Assembly (NCBI RefSeq): GCF_016086655.4
Contig: NC_052144.2
Location: 30,597,896-30,661,895 of the forward strand
DNA from: Lepeophtheirus salmonis
Taxonomy: Eukaryota > Arthropoda > Copepoda > Siphonostomatoida > Caligidae
DNA: 64,000 nucleotides
Reading direction: 5' to 3'
The position numbers and the translations under genes are program-made. The notes below the pieces were generated by a model. It did no database searches. It worked only from the letters and a program-made list of their open reading frames with translations, and had not been told where the DNA came from. Positions 13,425-25,197 of the stretch are shown here, one piece after another. Within the stretch, counting starts at the first letter, position 1, and each line of letters begins with the position of its first letter.

Positions 13425-14050
13425 AAACAATTTATTTGTTTATTTTTATTTATTTATTTTGTTGGTTTCGGCTAGTGGCTAAAAAAACATCCTAATATTG
13501 TCGACTCATGACAAAATATAATAAAACATTATGATAAAATATAATAAAACAATATCATAAAATCTATTGAAATAATATGATAAAATGAAATGATATAATG
13601 AGGTGTGGAATTAAAGTAGATGTGCACTATTTTTTAAAAGTCTCTTAAACCCGCAACCGTGAAGACGTTCATCTCACCTCTTTGGGAAGGCTGTTCCATA
13701 TCCGTATAGTTCGATTAAAAAAAAGCTATGTTGAGGTAATTATTATTTGCCAATGGCTGAACTAAGTAAAAATCGGAAGACAACCTAGTGTTGTACACCT
13801 TACTACATACTTTGGGCTTGATATTACAGTGAGTCAGTCCATTAATAACTTTAAACATCATAACCACATCCTGAAGTTTCCTCCTCCTTTCAAGCGACAA
13901 CAGCCCGACTACATGTAAACCAACCTCATAAGATATATCGCGCCATACTACCTCTATAAAGTGTTTCTGTACATTTTCAAGAGCTCTGATTTCCTTTCTA
14001 TACATTGGATTCCACAACTGAGAAGCGTAGTTTAAAATAGGCATAAGATA
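13425..14050 (-). mobile_element. 5'-truncated non-LTR retrotransposon (CR1/jockey-like)
   Basis: On the minus strand the element enters abruptly at about 14045 in the region just after the reverse-transcriptase fingers/palm, runs through the end of ORF2, then a short 3' region, and ends in an ATAAATAA-type simple tail at about 13430-13450. Abrupt 5' truncation with an intact 3' tail is the usual result of target-primed reverse transcription. A T/A-rich ATAATA-like block (13510-13600) lies in the 3' part. A clear target-site duplication was not seen. Confidence 0.7.
13640..14044 (-). pseudogene. C-terminal part of non-LTR reverse transcriptase ORF2
   Basis: The minus frame 14044-13715 begins ILNYASQLWNP, the conserved Y-x-S-x-V/L-W-x-P that follows the reverse-transcriptase domain, then KEIRALENVQKHF and LLSLERRRKLQD. 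This is the familiar post-RT order (x-L-E-x-V-Q-R-x-F, then L-x-L-E-x-R-R). After the stop the reading continues in another frame with NRTIRIWNSLPKEV at about 13715-13670, the standard R-x-x-x-x-W-N-S-L-P terminal motif, so there is one frameshift. Nothing upstream encodes the catalytic YADD box, so it cannot reverse transcribe. Family naming between CR1, jockey and relatives would need an alignment. Confidence 0.75.
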
Positions 14051-14055
14051 TGCTT

Positions 14056-17000
14056 TTGAATTTGAGTTTAATTTGTATTTATGGTGAATAATTATTTAAT
14101 TAGGCAGTTTTGTTATGAAACGACAACTATTTGGTTTGAGTAAAAGCTTTTCTTTAACAATGAATTTTAATAATTAGTCAATACCAGAAATATATCAATA
14201 TGTTTCAAGAACGCGGAAATGGCATCTTCGTATCTCCCAATGCTACAAATTTTAACCACAATGCGATTTGTCAGTATCAACATCTTAGAAATATTATTCT
14301 TCTACATTGTCTTAATTGACAAAATAATGAAGTCATGCTGTTGTCCATATCAAGTTCCATTTTGACTCAAATTCTGAAACAGTCTAATGTACATATTTCA
14401 AGCATTTGCAAAGTGCAAGTGGAAAGAAAATTCAGAAGCTGTTATTTTATTTTACATTAAACTAAAGGAAAGGAGGGGGACGAATAAAATAATGTAACTC
14501 TGGGGACTGTGTTGCTTTTTTCATAATTATTATAGGTATATTTATCGAAGCATGCATTAACTAAATTGATAAAGGAGAGTATGATAGGTAGGAATGAGTA
14601 AAACAAAATGGGATTAAACACAGCAGGACATTCACTTTTTTATATCTATTGAATGAAGTATTTTACTTACAGTATTGATTTAAAAAAATGTTATGCTAGC
14701 TCACACACAAAATGGCGTTTTTTACATATAACTAAACTTGTAGGAGTTATATACAGACGTAATTTTTTTTTAATATTTTTAAAGCAATGTGCAACTTTGG
14801 TACTTATATAAACTATAGTGAATGGTACTTTAGCAATAAAACTAATTGTAATATCGAAAATTTTATCAACCAACTTGCCCATCGATATGTTTAGTAATGA
14901 AATAGCTCTGAGATTCACTGAGATAATAGAGATTGACTTCAATTACACATATATTACAAAATACTTAATCGATTTACATCATTTGGTCTCTGTTTAATCA
15001 TATAAGCTAAAGCTTGAATTTCAGTAGAAAATTCATGAACATAAAAAAATTCCTTTAAAGTTTCATTACCAACCACACGACAGCTGAATAAAAAATAAAA
15101 AAGGGATTTTATCCAATGCCTCTTAGTCAAAAAATGTCGGAGCAAAAAAAAAAAAAAAAAGAACCAACACGTATGTGATCTTCTCTGCACCTATGACGGT
15201 GCTGAGAAGTCTGCAAAGACTTTTGACATCACTATTCGGACTTCCTAAATCATCAAGAAGTCCTTTACAGCCGTCCCATATAATCAGAAGTCATGGTCTC
15301 ATGGGTCCAACTTCCATAAAGAACGGAAACTACTGAAGCAACCCTTATAGATGTATTTATAGAAAATTGAAGAATATCAATTGTAACACAAGTTAATTAG
15401 TCTCTCTCTCCCCTATGTAAAAAGTGCACTCATATTGTATAAATAGATGGTTTCATAGCTCTGCTTCTAACAGGGTGTTGCTAACCGTTTAAATTTGAAT
15501 ATATGAAATCAGTGCTTGATTTCCTTTGAAATATTTTACATATATTTTATTTATCAAAATAACTCATGAAATGAAATTAATTATAATAAAAACTCATTTA
15601 TTTTATTTTATATATACATAATGTTATTCCAATAAACATCATTTAAAAAAAATCTAAATGTAAATTTATTAAAGACCATATAATTAATAGCATATTTTAA
15701 GCCAATTATGTACATTTATACACGAGTAATAATTAAATAAAATTGTTCTTCAATTATTTTTTGATAATTTATGACCATAGTCATAATGATGTAAAAATAC
15801 TTTATATTCATGGATTTATAACTTTGCCTTGGTATTAATTAATTAATTTACACATACAGGACTAACGAGGATTACGATACATTTAGAAATTGAGTTTACG
15901 TTTGTGATATTGTTAAGTTATTGGTAGGTAATGTAATTATACCAATCACAAAAAAAACAATAATGTACCACACTTAAGACCAAGAAGACGGGTGCAAGAT
16001 CAATTTGGGACATTCTACATGAAGTGTAAATAGACTTATGATACTACATCGGTGAATTCATTAAATCTTGGCTTGCAGTTTAACTTTTTATACCAAAAAA
16101 AAACGTTTTTTAAAATGTTATCTTCATTCAATCTCTAAAAACATTTATTTTGCTTTAATCAGAAGCCTATTTGCTACAACCCTCAACTATAAATAGCTAT
16201 TTCTTCAGTACATTTTGTTAAATTTTCATCAATGTGTTCAAAAAGCATAAAAATATTGATTAAATATATGTCATTTAATACTATGAAAACTCATTTGTAA
16301 TTGTTAAATAATTAATATGACCTTTAATCTTAAAATGGACAGTGATGTCCTTTCTAAAATAACGCCATTTTTTTGTATTTTAATGACTACTTTCTCAACA
16401 AAAAAAAATATAGGTTGTCAAAGGAACTAAAAATTATGACCAAAAATGTATCCTTATACATCTTTTTCAAATCAACCATATGTCGATCACTGCCATAGAA
16501 TGGTTATAAATTTATTTACAAGAATTCATTCTTGTATGCGAGCGCTTTTTTAGAACTTATTCTCGTAATTCAAAGTATGTTTGTATATATATGTGGGTTT
16601 TTTTTTTCGATTTTATTTGGAAAACTCTATATTACTAAAAGTGATGATTCTGAGAAAATTATTCAAAAATCGTTTGAAATAACTTTTTGTAAAATTCGAC
16701 TTTATTTGAACTCAAATAATCATCAAAAATTCAAAACATTCAAGTAATTATTAGTCAAGCTTATATTACCAATTAAAAGAACAGTAAACTTTTTATTTTA
16801 CAAATAAAATGATTAAAAATTGTTTTTATTAGTGTTCTTTTTAAGTTTTATTTCATTTAAGTATTAATGCAATGATTATGCATTGAAAGATAAATTAAAT
16901 TAAATTATGCTTAAACTCTGGGTTATATGCTATACCTCTGGGTTCTTGTCTAAAATTAGAGTTCCTGTAACCTAGCGGGGGGTTGTTTTATCCCCAATAT

Positions 17001-20000
17001 GAATTCAAAAATTGAATTACAAATAACTACAGACACTCCTTTTTTATATAAAAAAAACCATTACATGTTATAGAGCAATTGTCAAATACTCGAAATTTTG
17101 TTCAATTTTTCAAACACTTGACAATAAACTCAAAAAATCGAACTCGACCGAATTCAATTTTTTTCCCTTGAATCCATCACTAAAGTGTATGCAAATTCGA
17201 ACAAATGGATATTTTTTATACCGTTATAAAATAAAATCTCCTGCCGTGTAAATAAGTCATCAGAGTATACAGTAAAGTAGCTTAACTATATACAGAACCT
17301 CACATAATTATTATTTAATATTTTCATCACTGTATATCTAATGTTATGTATCTAATTGTTTACTAAAACAGACTTTATCAAAACCAAATGGATTATTTGA
17401 TGAATTTTATTAACGAATTCAGTTTGCTTTTTTTATTATAAAGTGGCTTTTTATTGTCTTGTTGAGCCAGTATGTGGCTTAACATTTTTTTTCTTTTAAA
17501 CAACTGCCATATATTTATATTGCAAACAGTTTAGATTAAAAGTATTTTTATAAAGTTACTAATGGTTTAATTGATACTTATTTGACACTTTTGTATTATT
17601 TTTCGATATTTGTGAGTAAATATGCATATTAGAGCAATGAATAGACCTTATTCACTTCTAGTTATGAAAAGGTGATAAGGTTTTTTTAATTATGAATTAC
17701 TATAATTTAGAAGAGTAATAAAAAATTGTGAATGATAAAATTTTGTTTGAAGAAAATAAGAGTGAATTAAATAAGTTATTTTTTATCTGTCATGTTAAGA
17801 ATTCTAGAAAAGTTGGTTGAAATAAGTTTTACTGATATTTTCTATATATATTACATATCGTGATCCTTCTCAATATTTGTACAACTTACATGTAGGAAAT
17901 ACAGAGCTGGTAAGTAATTTCTCTCTAGGGGTCTCCTGGCTTTTACGTGAATAGGCTTACGTGAATGTTATGTTTATTGAACAAAAAGTATACATATATA
18001 TATTTATATAGGTCAAATAAACACTATATGTATTTATTTATGTAAAAAGCATTTCTACATCACATAATAAACCGAAAGCGATGCTTTTGTTATTGATATA
18101 GTTTGTAATAAAATGGACGAATTTCTAAGAAAAAATCTTAATGATAGTTTTTCATTTAATGGCTTTAACATTAAAAAAATCCTGTTTTGTTATAACAACA
18201 GGCGTATGTATAAAATGTGGTTGTTTATTACTTCTGACTGATGACGTCAATTGAAAAATGTCAATAATGTATATATAAATACCTTCATAATATATCATTG
18301 ATGATACTACGAATATTTCTCAACATAGAAAAATTTAATAATTAAAAAACTTTCCTTTAGTACATACTTGTACAAAATTAAAAACTACAACTTTAAAATC
18401 TCAATAAATTACGCAATGGAATATGAAATTAAAATAAATGTAAATTTTTCGTATTCTTTGTTTAATAATAACTTCATTAGCATTACGTAATTCCTGTAAA
18501 TATATATCTAAAATCTTGTTAATTTTCTTAATTCAAATACAATAACGATAAAATATGTACATTATCAGTTATTTACAACAAGTTATTTCAGACGATGGGT
18601 TAATTAATTTACCGCCCACATATTATTGTGTATTTTTCATTTTTACACGGAACATTTATTAAGTAAATTTGTTTATCTCTCGCCTGGAGTACTTTACTTT
18701 ATATGATATGAAAAAGAAAACTATAAATTATTTACTGGGGTTCTGCATTGCTCAAGAGTCTCGTTCAAATCGTGAGTGTTTTGGAAATTAAAATTATGAT
18801 TTCCAGGAAAAGGAAAATATATCGTGAAGGATAAGATCTACCAATTAAGTTTCAATAGAAAATGCTTTTGTGATTCTTAAAGTTGCTCAAAGTTATTATT
18901 TAATCACTTCCATTCTTGTTTCACGGTTTTATTCCATTTTGAAATTAGGTGGTAAAAAAATTAATCTCTTGCCATTTGAGTTAGCATTCATCGGAATATT
19001 TTGTTTTCATAGGAAGCATCTTACTGTTAAGAAAATTTTAGAGACAGTTTCCAAGATATTCCATTTCTTAAGCAAGAGAATGGAATAGAAATGAAAAAAA
19101 GTATATAAATCTGACGTTTTCGGATATCATTTCTAAATATAACAAGGGTATTGAAAGAGTGTATCTCTTGTATACAATGGCAACTGTATGTAGAGGGGAA
19201 ATTAGATGAAGGAAGAAGTGGTGCCCTATATTTAGCAAGTCAGTAGTGCTTCTGCTATCTAAACCTGGTGACTCATGAAGGCTAGAACAAATGTGTATAT
19301 GTTTTATTTATAATTTATCCATCTTATTGAATGGGCTTATATCTATTTTTTAGAAACAAAGCAAGCAAGAGTTGGAGAGGCGACAATGGTATTTTCTTTA
19401 TTAGGTCTACAGCTCGGTTAAGACGTTGCAACGGTCCAATGTGTAAGAGAAAGACAAAATTTGGTTGATTAAGATGCAATATTGACCAATATTAAAATTG
19501 TTTCTATAATTATCTGAAATAATATAAATTATACTAGTATTTAAAATATTTTTTCTTGAAATTTTGTAAATGTAAATACATAATTAAAATATCAATTTGG
19601 AAATATTTATTTATTTCTTAAAGATTGAATCCAATAATTTAATAACAAATTTGTATCTATACTAAATAATTTTTCTTACACCCAAATTCTACTGGTACTG
19701 GCGATAGGTCAATTAATTAACCGGCTACTATCGGCTTCCCAGAGATCTTTTGAGATTTTTTAATAAATATAATTATCATATTTGAATCACATAACTTTAT
19801 CCTAGAATTGTTTGTAACTGCCCTAAATTATCCCCTGTAATGGGTTAACTCAATACCTTGAAAGTGTTAACGTAAGACTTTAATAAGTCTATGTTGGATC
19901 GACAAAAGTTCAATATACGGATCATACGATTTCTCCAATAAAAGATAAAAATCAGCGTATTTCATCAATCCAAGACTTTAACATATTGCCTTTTTCACGA

Positions 20001-22752
20001 GCAATTTTTATATATAATTTTAATAATTATTAATGTATTATTAATCGCAGATGTATAATTACATTTATTGAAAATATACTTTACTATCGAGCTGCATTAA
20101 TTTTCTAAAAATGTAGTTTTTAATGGTACATATGTATGGCAGCAGATTCTATAAATTATTAAATGATTCTACGACGGTGCTTTTTAAGAGGAAATAGGTT
20201 TGAAAAATTCAGAATAAAATATGTTTGAAAATTTATTTGAAATTCATATTTACAAAACTAGATAACATATATTCTATAATTGCAGTTGTAAGTAAATTAA
20301 AAAATATAATCTGCGTGGAATAAAGACACTTAGTAACTCAGATATATTCTTTAAAAATTGATTTTTTAACGATTCATGAAACAAAAGTAGTTTAAATTGA
20401 AGCAAAAAAACCGGCCGTTATTCCTTTTAATATAGAGTTACGTTTTTGGTTGTTTTTTTTCAATTAGAATGCCAAATCTATTTAAATTTAAGTATATAAT
20501 ACATATATATATTATGGAAAATATATTTTATCCTGTTTTTGCTTAAAAATCACCGTGGTCCAGCAAATTGCCTTTATCATTTAGAAATGAAAGTAAATTG
20601 CGTAGGTATAAATTAGACAAAATATTAATGTTTTTAATAATATTTATATTATTATGGATATTTATTCAAATTTGTAATGGCACAGAAACGATGATATAAT
20701 ACGATGTTTTATACGTATTATGATGGATGTTAAGGCAAAATTTGGAAGCAAATTTGTCAACTATTGCAAATTAATTGTTATATTTGACATTAGTTTTTAT
20801 ATGTATTAGTATTGTGTGTAAATAAAACTATATATTTTTTAATAAATTTTTACCGTCTTCTCCCAATAAATTGTTTTATTTTTGTAAGTAGATTTTACTC
20901 AAATATTAGGAGACAATAAAATAATCAAATGGTATTTGATTTTTGGTGGTTTTAAATTCGCTTTATAAATACATATACTTTTTATAGAACCCATAGTTAA
21001 GAAGAACATACTAAAGTGGACGAATGTTCCAACTATGATATAAGGTTAAATGCATATATTAATTATTATAAATCAGTCCAATTGGAGTTAATTCAATGAT
21101 TATTTCTTTCAATTGATGAAATTTACGTGTTTACATACATATGTGACAAATCAACAAAAAAGCCAGCTAGAATGAGTTATTTATCTTTTATTTGAAGATT
21201 TATTATTAATTTATAACAAAAACTATTCTAAATAATGCATTAAAAGTACAAGTAGAAAAAATGTATTACTACAATAGAAAAAATTAGAAATAAATTGATT
21301 TTATTTGAAAGTGTCCATATCAGGACGAAATTAAGTCTTATGTAGATAAAAAGGGAGCTAAACTGTAGTTATTATTATTGGTTCTCAAAAATAATCCCAA
21401 AATAGGAATACAAATCATATAAATGACCAAACTATGTTTTAAAACAATAAGTTGTATTCATATTTGAAATAATAAATATTTTTTGTTCTAGCTCTTTATT
21501 TTTTTTTTTTACCTTTACTTTAGAAATAAAATAATAATGTGAGAATTAGAATTATTTAAAGTTTTCTGTTGAAGATGCATTTGACGAAATATAACTAAAT
21601 ATAATAGTTTAAAATTTCTTCATTATATTAAGCTCTACAAAAATATAATATTCATATATTCAATTTAAAAACATTTGCATCAAAATCAATCAATATAAAT
21701 ATGCAACATTAAGAACAAATTTGGTTTTAAACTAAAAATTAGCTTGTTTCTTCTCACTCTTTTTAAAAAGTTTGAGTATTTTCTGCAAAGTCCAAAAATG
21801 TCCAAATGCGTTAGATGGAGGATAACTAACAATATTAGAGGCTCAGTCCCAAGAACCTTCCATCGTCGTAGGAATCTTCAATTCGAACGTTCCATACCTT
21901 GCAACCGCTTAAATTAAAATTGCACGAATATCATCTACAATTCAGGGTTCCCCTATAGTTATATTCTTTACTAGGTAACACTTAAAATTTAACAAAGCAA
22001 TCTCTATCGATTTAGTTTTAGTAAGGTACGATATTTATTTTTTGACGACATAAAGACACATAATTATTGTTGTAATTATATCAACGTTGTTGTCCTACCA
22101 ATCCATCAGGTAAATACTAATAAATAATTATAGATTGTTTTTATGTTAATTTACAAAGAATGATAATTTCCAGGACAAAATTCCTCACGAAACATACTGA
22201 TAGTGTCCATTATTACATTTTATATATAAATATCTGTCACTGGCTCCATTTAAAAAAAAAAAAAAGAAGGAAAAAATGGAACCTTTTTCATCAAATAAAT
22301 AAGAGGGTTTTCATTCCACTGATGAGATCATATTTCACTCCCAAAGCGTAAGCGTGTTATAAGTATGTTATTATTATATTTTTTATTTCTTATCTTGGAT
22401 TATCTCATTTATTATGCATCTACTTCTGTTTTTGAATGGTAATTTGATAGGATGAAACATGTAGAAAGGGAGTGAGAAAACGAAGTGATAACACGAATCC
22501 AATCAAGGAGATGGAAGACAATCCAGCAAATTATATATCGTGTATGTATGTATGTACATATTATTTGTCAGTCTTTGATTGATGCTCACTCTTGAAATAC
22601 TCATATATTTATAAAAAAATATAAGATTTTTTATCTTAATTTATATGATAATTTAGAAACAGGATTATACATAGTTAATTTATGAATAATGTTCCTATCT
22701 ACAATCTGTACATTCTTATTTAATATGAATTTATGGGTAACATATAGGTGCT
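14056..22752. other. Long AT-rich stretch, no supported gene
   Basis: Nearly 9 kb with no recognisable gene, RNA or transposon ends. Open frames here (for example 14691-14942 minus, 16532-16747 plus, 18870-19088 plus) are short and have the Phe/Ile/Lys/Asn bias of random AT-rich DNA. A patch at 15180-15345 is richer in GC but could not be assigned. A TATG microsatellite occurs near 22543-22556. It could be an intron or an intergenic spacer. Confidence 0.5.
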
Positions 22753-23403
22753 AGTGTTAAAACTCGATCTGAAAGAGATATTTTTCTGTCGGCCTATAAT
22801 GTCCTAAAGATCAACATTTTTTATAATTAAAATCGTTGTCTATTTCTGAAAATAATTATTTTTTCTGGAAATACGTCAAATCGAAGCACCTCTAAAATTA
22901 AATTGGTATTTTCCAAAAATACGTTGTTTCTGTACTTTTTCAATCAATAAATACGTTTTCAACATTGGAAAGTCGTTAGTAAGAAATTAGGATTTGGTTC
23001 TGTTTAATGATCAAGTTATTATTTATTTGCAATTGTATTTAGGAAGTTTTGTATTCGAAAAAATTGTCAAGGTGTTTAAGTCGAAGATTAAAAAGCGTAT
23101 GCGGCAAATATATTTCGATCTCACTTTATGGATTGTTTTTCTCAATTAATTATTTATACGATTTATGTACAAATGGAGCACTTTAAAATTTATACGACGT
23201 CACTATTTCAATGTTCACAATTTGGAAGGACATATGATGTAATCTAAATTTTACTCGCGGCATTTTTTGGTACGGATTAGGATCAAACTTTTCTATTCGA
23301 GCGATCCAGACCAAACTTCCCTAAAAGACTAAATTAGATCGATCCAATAAAAATTATAGCGGTTTACCACCGGTCTAGGATTTTCAAACCGAAGTCTAAC
23401 ACT
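22753..23403. mobile_element. Inverted-repeat element, AGTGTT family, copy 1
   Basis: The left end is AGTGTTAAAACTCGATCTGA and the reverse complement of the right end is AGTGTTAGACTTCGGTTTGA, followed by AAATCCTA. Similar ends occur at 27.09-27.50, 31.61-31.81 and 62.98-63.20 kb. Inside the right part is a run of GATC/GGTC-rich sequence and a GACGTCA motif also present in other copies. It has no coding potential, so it is a MITE-like or foldback-like element. Confidence 0.55.
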
Positions 23404-23833
23404 AATAGGTACATTTATTCATCAGAAGGAGAAGCACTTCAAATATTCATATTGTACCTTTATTATTCAAGTTACTTTTATTGTACAGCAGCTAAACATA
23501 AATAGTATTGTACATTAGAGTACGAAATGGTTTCATATTCATCTACAACACGTATTTGCTAATTTTATAAATAAAAAAGGCAAACTGGAAATCAAAATTG
23601 TGTGTATGAACATTGTACAATCGTGGGTTGAATCAAGCAAGAGATTTGTAGGAAACTTCTTTATATTTACATCAAGATTTAAACTTCATGATAAGAGGTC
23701 TCTAACATTATGACTGTAGGTTTTTGATAGTAAATTTTTGAAACACAGTGATTTTCTTTAGCTATTCCGACTGAGTGTATTTCTAAATGTTGTTAAATTA
23801 CGAAAAATTGAGACAAGTATATATATGTATATA

Positions 23834-23862
23834 TACCAGTAGTTGCATAAATACACCGACTA
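23834..23862 (+). repeat. Left terminal inverted repeat and TA duplication of the mariner element
   Basis: A TA dinucleotide followed by a 27-bp end that matches the reverse complement of 24420-24446 at 24 of 27 positions. It would be the transposase binding site. Confidence 0.85.
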
Positions 23863-24446
23863 ATTATTAAACGTTTATATCTCGAGGTTTCATGACCGGA
23901 AATAAAAAATTTCAGCACAAGTAAATCTTTTGGCTTTGTTTTTGTTTTTCGTACTCGCATCAAACAAAGTCGTTTACGATGAATGACGAGGCCAAACGTC
24001 ATATGGTTGAAACTCTCCTCCGCGCCGGTAGGTCTGTCAAAGAGATAATCAATGACACTTGACTGTCCAGGACTACTGTGTTCAAGGTCCAGAAGCATGT
24101 TAAGGAGGGAAAAGATCTTAAATACCTGCTCATACCTCTGGAATGACTCAGGATTAGCTCGCTGCCAACATGCCATTTTGGAACAAAAATATTTGGCCAC
24201 CTCAATCACCTGATTTGAATTCCCTTGACTACAGTGTGTGGTGGCAAATTGAGAAGAAGGCCTGTGCTACCTGCCACCGGAATTTGGACTCATTGAAGGC
24301 CAGTGTCAATTAGCAATGGGCAACACATCATCAATGTGTGCAAGATTGACCGCGGCGCTTGGAGGGTGTCATATCAGCGTCATACGAATTTTATTACACA
24401 TTTAATTATTTCCCACAAATAGTCCGCGTATTTATGCAACTACCGG
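23836..24446 (+). mobile_element. Mariner-type element with intact ends, internally deleted (611 bp)
   Basis: The ends are clear: the left starts CCAGTAGTTGCATAAATACA and the reverse complement of the right starts CCGGTAGTTGCATAAATACG. The match continues to the GACTA at position 27 with three differences. Both sides are flanked by TA (23834-23835 and 24447-24448), the standard Tc1/mariner target duplication. A full element of this type would be about 1.3 kb or more, so roughly half is missing. With intact ends it could in principle be mobilised in trans. Confidence 0.85.
23979..24405 (+). pseudogene. Internally deleted mariner-like transposase
   Basis: The frame starts at ATG 23979 with MNDEAKRHMVETLLRAGRSV followed by KEIINDT, a stop, then SRTTVFKVQKHVKEGKD: the N-terminal helix-turn-helix that recognises the inverted ends. 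The reading then jumps without the catalytic middle to MPFWNKNIWPPQSPDLN, the W-P-P-Q-S-P-D-L-N block before the last catalytic acidic residue, then DYSVWWQIE, LDSLKAS and a closing RRLEGVISA-like helix in shifted frames. The first two catalytic acidic residues lie in the missing segment. Stops and frameshifts show it is inactive. A 138-codon minus-strand frame over the same bases is a shadow. Confidence 0.8.
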
Positions 24447-24448
24447 TA
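24420..24448 (-). repeat. Right terminal inverted repeat and TA duplication of the mariner element
   Basis: Mirror of the left end, closing with TA at 24447-24448. The three differences from the left end lie at the third base and in the ACACCG/ACGCGG part. Confidence 0.85.
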
Positions 24449-24547
24449 TATATATAAATTACACAAATCAATAAAATTTTACCTTTTCAAAAATCTTTTA
24501 TTCAATTATACGATCATAATGATACTTTTATCATGATCTTTTTGTAC

Positions 24548-25197
24548 AATTGGCCGAAAGCATTTTTGCCGAATGAAAAATTTGCGAAATGGACATTTTA
24601 CCAAAGTTCCTTTTGGCCAAAAAAGAATATTTAATATATACGATTGTATGTTTTAATTGAATTAAAAATGATAGTATGATAAAATGGTATTGTTCATATG
24701 CTGTAAATGTGATTTATATTAAATGAATTTGTTTTCTTTTACAGAAAGGTATTTCATTTATAAATTATATACATTAATGATCATAAATTATACTTATTCG
24801 TCAATCCATGTGTATTTTTAAACATGAATAATCCATCATTTCGAATGACAATTAATTGATAACGTAGAAGTGATTAGCACTTCTCCCATTAGAAGTGATG
24901 TCATGTTTGTTTATTACTTAAAGTACTACTATGGTAAAGATTCTAAACCACATATAACCATGTTGCATTTATATATCGATCATTAATTAACATAATCAAT
25001 TTAAGAAATATTTTTGTGTAAAATAATCCTAATTAATTTACTCATATGACATACGATTATAAGACATTTAAACAGTAATTATTTATCATACTGTCATTTT
25101 AAATTGGATTAAAATATATAATCATATACATATATAAACATATTAAATATAATTTTTTAGGCCAAACGTCCGTTCGGAAAATTGTTCTTTGCCAATT
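24548..25197. mobile_element. Candidate 650-bp inverted-repeat element
   Basis: The left arm (24548-24660) has AATTGGC, TTTGCCGAA, GGACATTTT, TTTTGGCC, AAAAAAG and ATTTAATAT in order. The reverse complement of the right arm (25141-25197) has AATTGGC, TTTTCCGAA, GGACGTTT, GGCC, AAAAAA and ATTTAATAT in the same order, with a shorter spacer. The core is very AT-rich and non-coding. GGCCAAA/GGCAAA-type motifs resemble those of several arthropod MITEs, but the family is not named. Confidence 0.5.

Noticed and set aside
15180..15345. GC-richer patch with frames such as AEKSAKTFDITIRTS
   Set aside because: It faintly recalls the N-terminal part of a mariner-like transposase, but the match is too weak to call.
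23793..24209. 138-codon minus-strand frame
   Set aside because: It lies antisense over the mariner transposase remnant and its end; it is a shadow of that sequence.
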